Shown here one piece after another: positions 54,036 to 62,758 of a stretch of 64,000 nucleotides of DNA (within the stretch, counting starts at the first letter, position 1; every line of letters starts with the position of its first letter). A program made the position numbers and the translations under genes. The DNA is taken from positions 18,301 to 82,300 of the forward strand of contig PMZI01000010.1 in the NCBI GenBank assembly GCA_003170475.1, given 5' to 3'. The notes below the pieces were generated by a model, which searched no databases, had not been told where the DNA came from, and saw only the letters and a program-made list of their open reading frames with translations. Source of the DNA: Ignavibacteriota bacterium (GTDB taxonomy: Bacteria; Bacteroidota; Ignavibacteria; UBA10030).

Positions 54036-54118
54036 GTCAGCAAGACAGAGTGGGCGCGAAAAAGATAACGTTCTGAAGTCCTCCCCTCCCTCACATCCGG
54101 ACAATCTCACGCCACATT

Positions 54119-54352
54119 CTAGTACATCTTCTCAATCAAGTCCGCGCACTTCTTCTCCACCACCTTGCGTTTTACTTTCAGCATTGGAGTGATTTCTCCA
54201 CTCTCGACAGTGAGCTGCGCCGGGAGAAGTTCAAACCTCCTCACCCCCTCGTAGGTCGGCAAACTCCGCTGCAGATGTGGAATCTCCTTTTCGTAGAGTT
54301 TCTTGACCTCCGGAGCGCGCAAGAGCACATTCCGGCATGATGCGCCACGATG
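54119..54352 (-). pseudogene. C-terminal remnant of a long-chain acyl-CoA ligase
   Basis: The minus strand encodes the last 77 residues of a FadD-like long-chain fatty acid-CoA ligase: LRAPEVKKLYEKEI, VRRFELLPAQLTVESGEITP, MLKVKRKVVEKK, DLIEKMY and a stop. The frame is blocked upstream by a TGA at 54353, and the adenylation domain that should precede it (about 500 residues) is missing. No start codon with a ribosome site exists. So this is a decayed end of the gene, not a small functional protein. The remains of the 5' part are not seen. Confidence 0.75.
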
Positions 54353-54528
54353 TCATTGCCGCTCAGCAAACGCGATGTCGTTGTCCGAGAATTTCGCTTG
54401 AGAACGAGAGTACGATTATATTGGAGTACGATACATTGCGTCGCCGGCTCCTCCGACCCGACGACAAAAAAGTCGCCCTCAGAATGGTTGTGATGAGTGG
54501 GGACTCGGGCAGTCGCTTGGCGATGTTA
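54353..54528. other. Non-coding stretch, probably decayed sequence
   Basis: 176 bp between the acyl-CoA ligase remnant and the nrdJ control region. No gene, promoter or hairpin is convincing. It may be the eroded remainder of the lost gene. Confidence 0.4.
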
Positions 54529-54580
54529 TGTCAAGTTAAATTATGATCGAAATTGGTGTGGCCTAAATTTTAACTTGACA
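54529..54580. repeat. 12-bp inverted repeat containing the nrdJ -35 box
   Basis: TGTCAAGTTAAA (54529-54540) and TTTAACTTGACA (54569-54580), perfect, 28 bp apart. The right arm ends with the TTGACA of the nrdJ promoter. The outward TG...CA ends and A/T-rich interior could also be the two ends of a deleted insertion sequence. Confidence 0.6.
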
Positions 54581-54603
54581 AAGGTACCGCAACCGCTTAT
54601 ATT
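54575..54603 (+). promoter_or_regulatory. Consensus sigma-70 promoter of nrdJ
   Basis: TTGACA (54575-54580), 17 bases, TATATT (54598-54603). This is the best -35/-10 match in the window and gives a transcript start near 54610, about 225 bases before the nrdJ ATG. Confidence 0.82.
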
Positions 54604-54609
54604 CACACC

Positions 54610-54835
54610 CAGTTGCGTCAATTGAAATCCTGACTAAGAGAACCTTACCCCCGAGATGTTCAACTATCACAGGGGTGCTCCAACGTGATGGTTGACATCC
54701 CCACACCGTCGAGAGGGTTTACCTAACTACAGATAATGACCTATCCAGGGACAGGCATTTGCTTGTCCGCGGGTAGTATTTTCTCTAGAGTCTACTTTTC
54801 CATGTTCAACAATTTGTCATCGAGGAGAAAGCGAT
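54610..54835 (+). promoter_or_regulatory. Structured nrdJ mRNA leader, riboswitch-like, class unknown
   Basis: Hairpin I: 54655-54670 pairs with 54685-54699 (15 pairs, one bulge, one G-T) around a 14-base loop whose GGGGT can pair with ACCCC at 54647-54651 as a pseudoknot. Hairpin II: 54741-54746/54771-54776 plus 54749-54756/54761-54768, followed by TATTTTCT, so it resembles an intrinsic terminator. ATGTTCAAC occurs in hairpin I (54656-54664) and again at 54802-54810 next to the ribosome site, so the 3' arm of hairpin I has two possible partners. I cannot assign a known class; it lacks the cobalamin core and the TPP motifs. Confidence 0.6.
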
Positions 54836-57586
54836 ATGCTTGAGAAGGCGACGACCACAACGCCCGTAGAAGCCGCGCGCGCTGAAAAATCTAGCGATGT
54901 ACATGGATTGAAATTTCAGCGCTATTTTACCAAACCGGGAACTCATGCTTTCGATCTGGTTGAGTGGGAGCTTCGTACGGCCCTCATCTCCAATGAGAAG
55001 GGGGAGAAAGTCTTCGAGCAGAAGGATGTCGAAATACCGAAGATGTGGTCAATGACCGCCACCAATGTGGTCGTTTCCAAGTATTTCTATGGCAAACTTG
55101 GATCTCCCGAACGCGAAACCAGCGTCCGGCAACTGATCGAGCGCGTCGCTCACTCCATCTATCAGTGGGGCCTCAAGGATGGCTATTTTGCCAGCCAGGA
55201 AGATGCGGATACCTTCTATCATGAGCTCTGTTTCCTCCTTGTAAACCAGTACATGTCCTTCAACAGTCCTGTTTGGTTCAATGTTGGCAATGAAGAGCGT
55301 CCGCAATGTTCTGCGTGTTTCATCAACTCGGTGAAGGATTCGATGGACTCCATTCTGACACTTGCCAAGACGGAAGGCATGCTGTTCAAATGGGGGTCCG
55401 GCACAGGATCCAACCTCTCGACGCTTCGTTCATCAAAGGAGTCACTCGCCGGCGGCGGCACTGCCTCCGGGCCGGTGTCCTTCATGAGAGGATACGACGC
55501 TTTCGCTGGAGTCATTAAGTCAGGCGGAAAAACCCGGCGTGCCGCGAAGATGGTCATTCTCAACGCAGAGCACCCGGATATCGCGGACTTTATCAACTGT
55601 AAAGCAGATGAAGAGAAGAAGGCTTGGGCTCTGATCGAAGCCGGATACGACGGTGGGTTTAATGTGCCGGGCGGTGCCTACGATTCCGTTTTCTATCAGA
55701 ACGCAAATCACTCCATCAGGGCAACAGACGAGTTCATGAAGGCAGTGTTGGAGGATAAGGATTGGTACACCAAAGCCGTCACCTCCGGCAAGCCTGTCGA
55801 GAAGCACAGAGCACGGGACCTCATGCGCCAGATCTCGGACGCCGCGTGGATTTGCGGTGACCCCGGAATGCAGTACCACACAACGATCAACAACTGGCAC
55901 ACATGCTCGAGCACGGCACCGATCAATGCCTCCAATCCGTGCAGCGAGTACATGTTCCTCGATGACACGGCGTGCAACCTGGCGTCATTGAACCTGATGA
56001 AGTTCCGGCGCGCGGAAGACTCCGAGTTCGATATCGAGTCTTTCAAGAAGGCTGTGCAAATAACAATTACGGCGATGGAAATCGAAATCGATAACGCAAG
56101 TTATCCGACGCCCTCCATCACGCAGAATAGCTATGACTATCGCCCACTCGGTCTGGGTTACGCCAACCTTGGCGCCCTGCTGATGTCACGCGGGCTTGCG
56201 TACGATAGCGACGAAGGTCGCACGTTCGCCGCAACAATTACATCATTGATGTGTGGCGAGGCATATAGACAGTCAGCCCTCGTTGCGAAGGAGATGGGAC
56301 CGTTCAAAGGATACCCGGAAAACCGGGAGCCGATGCTGAATGTCATGCAGAAGCACGGTATCCATGCAGAACGGATCAGCAAGGAATATGTCCCAAGCGA
56401 TCTTTGGGAATCGTCCAACGAAGTCTGGAAGGATGTGGTGAAGTTCGGCAAGCAGTACGGCTTCCGGAATTCCCAAACAACAGTGCTAGCCCCCACAGGA
56501 ACTATCGGCTTTATGATGGACTGTGACACCACCGGTGTCGAGCCTGATATCGCACTCGTGAAGTACAAGAAGCTCTCAGGCGGCGGACTTATGAAGATCG
56601 TGAACCAAACCGTCCCCGAGGCACTTCGGAAGCTTGGATACGATGGTGAGCAGATTGAACACATTGTGGCCTACATCGATAACAACGACACCATCGAGCG
56701 GTCACCGTACCTCCGGGAAGAGCATCTTTCAGTCTTTGATTGTGCCTTCCAACCGGCAAATGGCCAGCGATCGATCCAATATATGGGCCATATCAAGATG
56801 ATGGCCGCCGTCCAGCCGTTTCTCTCCGGCGCTATCTCCAAGACGGTCAATATGCCGTCCGATGTCACAACAGAGGACATCCAGCAGGCATATGTTGAAG
56901 CGTGGAGGCTCGGCCTCAAGGCCATCGCAGTCTACCGCGACGGCTGCAAGCGCACACAGCCATTGAGCACTTCTCTCGATGCGAAGAAGGAAGAGAAGAA
57001 AGTGCATCCAGCACGTCGGCGCCTCCCCGACGAGCGACAGTCCATCACGCACAAGTTCAGCATTGCAGGTCACGAGGGATATGTTACCGTCGGTATGTTT
57101 GAGGATGGCATGCCGGGTGAGCTCTTCGTCACCATGTCCAAAGAAGGTTCTACCATCTCCGGTTTGATGGACTCCTTTGCCACGTCAATTTCGATTGCGT
57201 TGCAGTACGGAGTGCCTTTGAAGGTTCTGGTCGACAAGTTCAGCCATGCACGGTATGAACCCTCGGGCTTCACGAACAATCCCGAAATTCCAATCGCAAA
57301 GTCCATCAGCGACTACATCTCCCGATGGCTTGGACTCAAGTTCCTTCCAAAAGAAGATGCCCCTTCGACCGGCAGCACCACACCGACGATTGCCAACGTC
57401 GTGCAGCCCAGGTTACGGATGCAGGACCCATCGTCTCGAAGCTCCGCTTCTGTCGAAAGAAACGAGAAGGTAGTTTTCCAAACGCAATCGGATGCCCCCC
57501 CCTGCCATGAGTGCGGCAGCATCATGATCCGCAGCGGAAGCTGCTACAAATGTCTGCAGTGTGGTTCCACGAGCGGTTGCTCGTAA
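54836..57586 (+). CDS. nrdJ: Vitamin B12-dependent (class II) ribonucleotide reductase
   Basis: 916 residues. It reduces ribonucleotides to deoxyribonucleotides using adenosylcobalamin, independent of oxygen. The thiyl-radical Cys is Cys369 within NASNPCSEYM (Asn367, Glu371), with redox cysteines Cys158 (or 161) and Cys380. The barrel segment NPCSEYMFLDDTACNLASLN and the PTGTIGFMMDCDTTGVEP loop are typical. The C-terminus carries a zinc-ribbon-like module with CHECG and CLQCG. GAGGAGA precedes the ATG. The long leader implies control of expression, perhaps by the cofactor. No class I or III enzyme is in the window. Confidence 0.97.
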   Translation: MLEKATTTTPVEAARAEKSSDVHGLKFQRYFTKPGTHAFDLVEWELRTALISNEKGEKVFEQKDVEIPKMWSMTATNVVVSKYFYGKLGSPERETSVRQLIERVAHSIYQWGLKDGYFASQEDADTFYHELCFLLVNQYMSFNSPVWFNVGNEERPQCSACFINSVKDSMDSILTLAKTEGMLFKWGSGTGSNLSTLRSSKESLAGGGTASGPVSFMRGYDAFAGVIKSGGKTRRAAKMVILNAEHPDIADFINCKADEEKKAWALIEAGYDGGFNVPGGAYDSVFYQNANHSIRATDEFMKAVLEDKDWYTKAVTSGKPVEKHRARDLMRQISDAAWICGDPGMQYHTTINNWHTCSSTAPINASNPCSEYMFLDDTACNLASLNLMKFRRAEDSEFDIESFKKAVQITITAMEIEIDNASYPTPSITQNSYDYRPLGLGYANLGALLMSRGLAYDSDEGRTFAATITSLMCGEAYRQSALVAKEMGPFKGYPENREPMLNVMQKHGIHAERISKEYVPSDLWESSNEVWKDVVKFGKQYGFRNSQTTVLAPTGTIGFMMDCDTTGVEPDIALVKYKKLSGGGLMKIVNQTVPEALRKLGYDGEQIEHIVAYIDNNDTIERSPYLREEHLSVFDCAFQPANGQRSIQYMGHIKMMAAVQPFLSGAISKTVNMPSDVTTEDIQQAYVEAWRLGLKAIAVYRDGCKRTQPLSTSLDAKKEEKKVHPARRRLPDERQSITHKFSIAGHEGYVTVGMFEDGMPGELFVTMSKEGSTISGLMDSFATSISIALQYGVPLKVLVDKFSHARYEPSGFTNNPEIPIAKSISDYISRWLGLKFLPKEDAPSTGSTTPTIANVVQPRLRMQDPSSRSSASVERNEKVVFQTQSDAPPCHECGSIMIRSGSCYKCLQCGSTSGCS

Positions 57587-57617
57587 GGCGAACGCTCCAT
57601 TGTTTTTAAACCAAGCT

Positions 57618-57654
57618 TCGGCACGTTCGACATCGGGCGTGCCGATTTGCTTTT
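57618..57654 (+). terminator. Rho-independent terminator after nrdJ
   Basis: TCGGCACG/CGTGCCGA 8-bp stem with a 12-base loop, followed by TTTGCTTTT. It begins 31 bp after the stop codon. Confidence 0.8.
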
Positions 57655-57745
57655 GGAGGGCCACAGAAAGAATCCCTGGCAAAGCCTGCCAGAACAGCCA
57701 CATGGTGATCAGTCAAATCATTCATCCATCATTCCAGGTGACCTC

Positions 57746-58975
57746 ATGAGAGTATCGCTCGCAAAGATTTTCATCGTGTTGGCGGTGACCGTAACGGCAT
57801 CGTTGTATGCCCGGCAGCCCCAGCAAGAAAACGCGCTTCGCTCCAAAGCTCAGAAGCTCGCGCAGCAGTTCATCATCGTCGACACTCATATCGACGCTCC
57901 CTATCGCCTGAGGATGAAATGGGAAGATATTTCACAGCGCACAAAAGATGGTGAGTTCGACTTCGTTCGTGCAAAGCAAGGAGGACTCAACGCCCCGTTC
58001 ATGTCCATCTACATTCCTGCTGAGTACGAGAAAAAGGGAGGGGCAAAAGCGCTGGCAGACACGCTCATTGATATGGTCGAGAAATTCGCACGGGATTGGC
58101 CCACACAGTGCGCCGTGGCACGCTCGGCAGCGGACGTCACAAAGCAGTTCAAACGAGGCGTCATCTCGCTCTGCATGGGGATGGAGAACGGATCTCCGAT
58201 TGAGCACGATATGGCCAATGTGCAGTACTTCTTCGACCGCGGCATCCGGTACATCACTCTGGCACATGCGCGCGACAATCACATTTCTGATTCCTCCTAT
58301 GACACCACTCACGTCTGGAGGGGATTGAGTTTTTTCGGCAGACGGCTGATCACCGAAATGAATCGGGTGGGAATCATGGTCGATGTATCCCACATCTCGG
58401 ATGCAGCATTCTATGAAGTCATGAATGTGACGAAAGCGCCGGTCATTGCATCGCATTCCTCATGCCGATTCTTCACACCCGGGTTTGAGCGGAACATGTC
58501 GGATGAAATGATTACCATCCTGGCAAGACAAGGGGGCGTCATTCAGATCAATTTCGGTTCATCCTTCCTGAGCAAAGAACTCCGGGAACGCGAAGACAAG
58601 GATCAGAAGGAGGTCACGGCCTATCTGAAATCCAACAACCTCAAATTCGTAGACTCCGCGGCCCAATCATACATCGAACGATACCGCAAAGATCACCCCA
58701 CCACCTATGCCGATGTCTCAGATGTGGCGAATCACATCGACCATGTCGTGAAACTGGTAGGAGTCGATCACGTGGGTCTGGGATCAGATTTCGATGGAGT
58801 CGGAGATTCATTGCCCACGGGGTTGAAGGACGTATCTCAATATCCCAACATCATTTATGAACTCCTGAAACGCGGTTACTCAGAAAAGGACATCGAGAAG
58901 ATTTGTGGCGGGAATTTGTTGAGGGTGTGGACGGAAGTTGACCGCACTGCAAAAGAACTCCAGGCACAGAAATAG
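57746..58975 (+). CDS. Exported membrane dipeptidase (M19 family)
   Basis: 409 residues from the ATG at 57746 (AGGTGACC upstream), with a signal peptide ending near LYARQP. The binuclear-zinc dipeptidase of the amidohydrolase superfamily shows ligands in FIIVDTHIDAPYRL (H-x-D), the bridging Glu in LCMGMENGSPI, and His in MVDVSHISDAAFYE and VIASHSSCRFF, plus Asp in VGLGSDFDGVG. It cleaves dipeptides, sometimes D-amino-acid-containing ones. It precedes a second exported peptidase by 39 bp and is probably cotranscribed. Confidence 0.93.
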   Translation: MRVSLAKIFIVLAVTVTASLYARQPQQENALRSKAQKLAQQFIIVDTHIDAPYRLRMKWEDISQRTKDGEFDFVRAKQGGLNAPFMSIYIPAEYEKKGGAKALADTLIDMVEKFARDWPTQCAVARSAADVTKQFKRGVISLCMGMENGSPIEHDMANVQYFFDRGIRYITLAHARDNHISDSSYDTTHVWRGLSFFGRRLITEMNRVGIMVDVSHISDAAFYEVMNVTKAPVIASHSSCRFFTPGFERNMSDEMITILARQGGVIQINFGSSFLSKELREREDKDQKEVTAYLKSNNLKFVDSAAQSYIERYRKDHPTTYADVSDVANHIDHVVKLVGVDHVGLGSDFDGVGDSLPTGLKDVSQYPNIIYELLKRGYSEKDIEKICGGNLLRVWTEVDRTAKELQAQK

Positions 58976-59014
58976 CGCTCCGCTGAGTCGTTGATCAGAT
59001 ACCGCGAGAAAATC

Positions 59015-60154
59015 ATGAAACGAACTTTGATCATCATTGTCGGTCTCTCCATTTTCTCACTGACCGCTGCAGCGCAGCAGAGCGAGAGGCCACGGCTGCG
59101 AGACCTTGGTGTGGCGCTCGGGATGTTCCTGCCTGGCAGATATAATGCCATTACGGATGTGGCAGACGTTCTTGTCGGCCAGGTCACACTTGTTCGCGGA
59201 GACAGCGTTCGCACAGGCGTCACTGCCATTCTGCCCCACGGGGGAAATCTATTCCAGGAGAAGGTGCCGGCCGCGGTTTTCGTTGGGAACGGTTTCGGAA
59301 AGTTGGTCGGAACAACTCAGGTCACGGAGCTTGGACAAATAGAAACCCCCATCCTTCTCACAAACACGCTCAGCGTTTGGGATGTCGCTGATGGGGTCGT
59401 GGATTACGTGTTGAGCCTGCCGGGAAATGAAGGCGTCCAGTCCGTCAACCCCGTCGTTGGCGAGACAAATGATGGTGGACTCAACGATATCCGCGGAAGG
59501 CATGTAACACGCCTGGATGCGTTGGAGGCAATTCGTGCCGCGAGAAGCGGTCCGGTGATGGAAGGAAGCGTGGGAGCAGGCACGGGGACTGTGTGTTTTG
59601 GCTGGAAAGGCGGCATCGGGACAAGTTCCCGCGTCCTCCCTTCTGACGCAGGCGGATTCACGGTGGGAGTCTTGGTTCAATCCAATTACGGCGGAATCCT
59701 CGAGATCGCAGGCGTACCACTTGCAAAAGAGCTGGGACACAACGGATATCATGAAAACTCCCGAAAGCCCGGAGATGGTTCATGCATGATCGTCATTGCG
59801 ACCGATGCTCCTCTGAACAGCCAACAACTTCAGCGCCTCGCAAAGCGCGCTCCACTGGCCTTGGGTAGGACCGGCTCTTCCATGAGCAACGGAAGCGGCG
59901 ACTACGTCATTGCATTTACAGCATCACGAGAACTCCGGATGCGTTCCACGGACGAGAAGATCCAGTCTTCTCTTCGATTTCGCGAAGATGCTCTCTCTCC
60001 TCTGTTCCAGGCTGTCGTCGAAGCGACCGAAGAAGCCCTCAGTAACTCGCTTCTTCGAGCAACGACAATGAAGGGATTTCGGGGGACAGAGGTGGAAGCT
60101 GTTCCTGTGAAGGCAGTTCAGGATGCACTAAGGAAATACGGCAAGATTAGGTAG
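59015..60154 (+). CDS. Exported P1-family (DmpA/BapA, S58) aminopeptidase
   Basis: 379 residues from the ATG at 59015; signal peptide to about AAAQQS. The family self-cleaves to expose an N-terminal serine nucleophile; the expected site is in GGFTVGVLVQSNYGG (Q/S before N-Y-G). Also seen are LGVALGMFLPGRYNAITDVA, GNGFGKLVGTTQVTELGQIE and AGTGTVCFGWKGGIGTSSR. It releases N-terminal D- or beta-amino acids from small peptides. With the M19 dipeptidase it suggests periplasmic scavenging of unusual peptides. Confidence 0.9.
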   Translation: MKRTLIIIVGLSIFSLTAAAQQSERPRLRDLGVALGMFLPGRYNAITDVADVLVGQVTLVRGDSVRTGVTAILPHGGNLFQEKVPAAVFVGNGFGKLVGTTQVTELGQIETPILLTNTLSVWDVADGVVDYVLSLPGNEGVQSVNPVVGETNDGGLNDIRGRHVTRLDALEAIRAARSGPVMEGSVGAGTGTVCFGWKGGIGTSSRVLPSDAGGFTVGVLVQSNYGGILEIAGVPLAKELGHNGYHENSRKPGDGSCMIVIATDAPLNSQQLQRLAKRAPLALGRTGSSMSNGSGDYVIAFTASRELRMRSTDEKIQSSLRFREDALSPLFQAVVEATEEALSNSLLRATTMKGFRGTEVEAVPVKAVQDALRKYGKIR

Positions 60155-60199
60155 GCGTGTGGAAGAGATGGAATGGCGTCACCGGGGACACGTGCGTTC

Positions 60200-61342
60200 T
60201 CACACTGCGGGAGCATGCTCCTGTTCGATCATCGATATGAACTCGTCGAATAGGTATTCGCTGTCGTGCGGACCCGGGGAGGCTTCGGGGTGATACTGAA
60301 CGCTGAACACGGGGAGTTCCTTGTGCCGCAGACCTTCATTCGTTCCGTCGTTGAGATTGACGTGAGTGATCTCGATGAGCATTGAATTCAGTGAATCCGA
60401 ATCCACTGCAAATCCATGGTTCTGCGACGTGATTTCGATTTTCTTGGTCCGGAGGTTCTTCACCGGGTGGTTCGCGCCGCGATGGCCAAATTTCAGTTTA
60501 AACGTCTTCCCTCCGAGTGCCAACGCCAGAAGCTGATGCCCGAGACAGATGCCAAATATCGGTTTCTTGCCCAACAGCTTTTTGATATTCTCGATTCCAT
60601 ACCGCACGGCTGAAGGGTCGCCGGGACCGTTGGAGAGAAAAATCCCGTCCGGCTGAAGCTCGAGTACTTTTTCTGCCGGGAAGGAAGCCGGGACGACAAG
60701 CAACTTGCAGCCATAGAGAGCAAGTCTGCGCAGGATGTTCTGCTTCACCCCATAGTCATAGACGACGACAAACCATGGCCGGCCATCTTTCTTAGCTCTC
60801 CCGATCGGTTTGAGCGCAAACGGCGTCTTGTCGATAGCATCCCACTCATAGGTCTTCCCTGTCGTTACAACCTTGGCCAGATCGAGTCCATTCATACTGG
60901 GAGACCGCAGTGCCTTGTCGATGAGACTCGCATCGTCAAGATCGGCAGTAGAGATAACACCTCGGAGCGCTCCGACGGTACGAATCATTTTCGTGAGCAT
61001 CCGGGTGTCAATTCCCTGCAACGCGACGATGTTGTGCGCCTTCAGCCAATCTCCGAGACTCGACGTCGCACGGAAATTGCTGTAGAAGTCAAAATACTCC
61101 TTCACAATGAATCCAGCCACTTGCGGCTTGGTAGACTCCAGGTCCTCGAGATTGACTCCGTAGTTGCCGATGAGCGGATATGTCATCGTCACGATTTGAC
61201 CGGCGTACGACGGGTCTGACAGGATCTCCTGGTATCCGGTCATGCTCGTATTGAAGACCACCTCACCGGTGACCTCGGCGGAGGCACCGAAACTCTCGCC
61301 GGTGAAGACAGTGCCATTCTCAAGCGCTAACTTTGCAACCAA
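60200..61342 (-). CDS. carA: Carbamoyl-phosphate synthase small (glutaminase) subunit
   Basis: 380 residues. It hydrolyses glutamine to supply ammonia to CarB for arginine and pyrimidine synthesis. The start is a TTG at 61342, with GGAG five bases upstream, and no ATG fits. N-domain: [27 protein letters not shown] (in two parts: up to VTGEV, then [11 protein letters not shown]). The class I glutaminase has the catalytic Cys in [11 protein letters not shown] and the His/Glu pair in [18 protein letters not shown]. carB is not in the window. It is divergent from hrcA across 358 bp. Confidence 0.97.
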   Translation of the reverse strand: MVAKLALENGTVFTGESFGASAEVTGEVVFNTSMTGYQEILSDPSYAGQIVTMTYPLIGNYGVNLEDLESTKPQVAGFIVKEYFDFYSNFRATSSLGDWLKAHNIVALQGIDTRMLTKMIRTVGALRGVISTADLDDASLIDKALRSPSMNGLDLAKVVTTGKTYEWDAIDKTPFALKPIGRAKKDGRPWFVVVYDYGVKQNILRRLALYGCKLLVVPASFPAEKVLELQPDGIFLSNGPGDPSAVRYGIENIKKLLGKKPIFGICLGHQLLALALGGKTFKLKFGHRGANHPVKNLRTKKIEITSQNHGFAVDSDSLNSMLIEITHVNLNDGTNEGLRHKELPVFSVQYHPEASPGPHDSEYLFDEFISMIEQEHAPAV

Positions 61343-61383
61343 TCGATCTCCAATTTCGTTGAGATTGTTGAGATGTGGGCTTC

Positions 61384-61412
61384 AAGATAGCAAGAAATGA
61401 CAGCCAACGCAA
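61384..61412 (-). promoter_or_regulatory. Possible sigma-70 promoter of carA
   Basis: On the minus strand: TTGCGT, 17 bases, TATCTT. It would start transcription about 35 bp before the TTG start codon. The rest of the intergenic region (61413-61646) shows nothing else; in particular no CIRCE element and no PyrR or pyrimidine attenuator is seen. Confidence 0.35.
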
Positions 61413-61646
61413 CCGCGGTCGCCTGCCCGGAATCGAGTGAGCATTCGCCCGACGGAAAAACCTCCGCCACAGTCGATCACTCAGCAGAGATTGCGAAAAC
61501 TGGACTGGCTTTTGTATCGATGTGTCGATCTCACCGGAGACAAAGCGCCATCTCAAAGACAAACTGCCAAGCGTTTTGTTTTGGCGAGAACCCTTGAAGT
61601 GAGACAAATGTTGTGTATGATGAGCAACGAGTGAGCTTTCGTCACC

Positions 61647-61675
61647 TTGACATCCTATACAAAAAGTGGTATTTT
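61647..61675 (+). promoter_or_regulatory. Predicted sigma-70 promoter of hrcA-grpE-dnaJ
   Basis: TTGACA (61647-61652), 17 bases, TATTTT (61670-61675), giving a leader of only about 19 bases. Good match and spacing. Confidence 0.7.
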
Positions 61676-61700
61676 TGGGCTGAAAAATAGGCCTTTTTTG

Positions 61701-62747
61701 ATGATTACGTCTCCAACATCCGAGCCATTGAACGAACGGGAGCGGGATATCCTGCGTCACGTCGTTTTCAATTTTATCCAATCGGCGATTCCCGTTGGAT
61801 CTCGGTACATTTCGAAGCATTTCGAGTCGCAGCTCAGTCCGGCGACCATCAGAAACGTGATGGCGGATCTTGAGGAGTTGGGCCTTCTGTTCCATCCTCA
61901 CACCTCTGCAGGAAGAGTGCCGACGGACCTGGGGTACCGTTACTACGTGGATTACCTGATGGAAATCCAGGCGTTGTCGGATGCTGATAAGCGACAGATC
62001 GAGCAGCAGCTCACGGTGGCCAACGATCCGGACACGATGCTCCGTGAGACCTCAAAGCTTCTTGGAAAGATCTCCAAGCAGTTGAGCATCGTCTCTTCCC
62101 CCCACATTGGGAGCGGGGTGTTCGAGAAACTGGAACTCATTCCGATATCGTCTTCCAGGGTGCTCGTCGTCATTTCCATTCGGACCGGTCTGGTCAAGAC
62201 AATCATGATGGAAGTCGGCGTCGAATTGAAGCGGGATCATCTGGAACAGGTGTCCCGACTCTTGAACGAAAGGCTCTCTGGGCTGACACTCCGGGAGATA
62301 CGTGATACATTCGTCGAACGAACACGTGACGTCCAGGACGAGCGCACGGGCCTGATTCGCCTGTTCATCGATTCAGTGGACAATTTATTCGATGACATGA
62401 AAGACCGCGACAAGGTCCATATTTCCGGAACTCAGAATATTATCGAACAGCCGGAGTTCATCGATCCAAGAAATTTCCGCAGTGTCATCGAACTCATCGA
62501 AAATGACGATATCATTGTCCATCTGCTCGAAAAGCACGAGGTATTCGACAAGGATCTCGTTGTGACCATCGGCTCTGAAAACGACGACACGAAAGTGAAA
62601 GACTATAGCGTGGTGTCTGCGACGTATGATCTGGACGGGGTCAAAGGAAGCGTTGGGGTCATTGGTCCCCGACGAATGGACTATGCTAGAATGATCCCCC
62701 TGGTCGACCACGTCGCAAAACTTGTTGCAAGAATGATGAAGGGATAG
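61701..62747 (+). CDS. hrcA: Heat-inducible transcription repressor HrcA
   Basis: 348 residues from the ATG at 61701; the frame extends back to 61647 but that part holds the promoter. HrcA binds the CIRCE operator and depends on GroEL for folding. The N-terminal winged helix reads LNERERDILRHVVFNFIQSA, PVGSRYISKHFESQLSPATIRNVMADLEELG (broken after SPAT) and the wing AGRVPTDLGYRYYVD. The C-terminal GAF-like domain ends with VGVIGPRRMDYARMIPLVDH. First gene of hrcA-grpE-dnaJ. No canonical CIRCE is visible upstream. Confidence 0.95.
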   Translation: MITSPTSEPLNERERDILRHVVFNFIQSAIPVGSRYISKHFESQLSPATIRNVMADLEELGLLFHPHTSAGRVPTDLGYRYYVDYLMEIQALSDADKRQIEQQLTVANDPDTMLRETSKLLGKISKQLSIVSSPHIGSGVFEKLELIPISSSRVLVVISIRTGLVKTIMMEVGVELKRDHLEQVSRLLNERLSGLTLREIRDTFVERTRDVQDERTGLIRLFIDSVDNLFDDMKDRDKVHISGTQNIIEQPEFIDPRNFRSVIELIENDDIIVHLLEKHEVFDKDLVVTIGSENDDTKVKDYSVVSATYDLDGVKGSVGVIGPRRMDYARMIPLVDHVAKLVARMMKG

Positions 62748-62758
62748 GCGTAGTATTG

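Noticed and set aside
54119..54328. A 69-residue small protein on the minus strand starting at a GTG
   Set aside because: It matches only the C-terminus of long-chain acyl-CoA ligases, has no ribosome site and is preceded by further homologous-frame codons, so it is a remnant.
54647..54755. Possible TPP riboswitch upstream of nrdJ (AGGGGTGCTC, GAGAGGG and GATAATG resemble thi-box parts)
   Set aside because: The CTGAGA element and the CTGG/CCAG helix around GATAATG are missing, and the bases that resemble the box belong to other strong hairpins.
54610..54800. Possible cobalamin riboswitch upstream of the B12-dependent reductase
   Set aside because: The conserved core (GGTG...CCCCGCAACTG-type segments and the B12 box) is not found; only loose likenesses such as CCAGGGACAGGC. 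Kept as an unknown structured leader.
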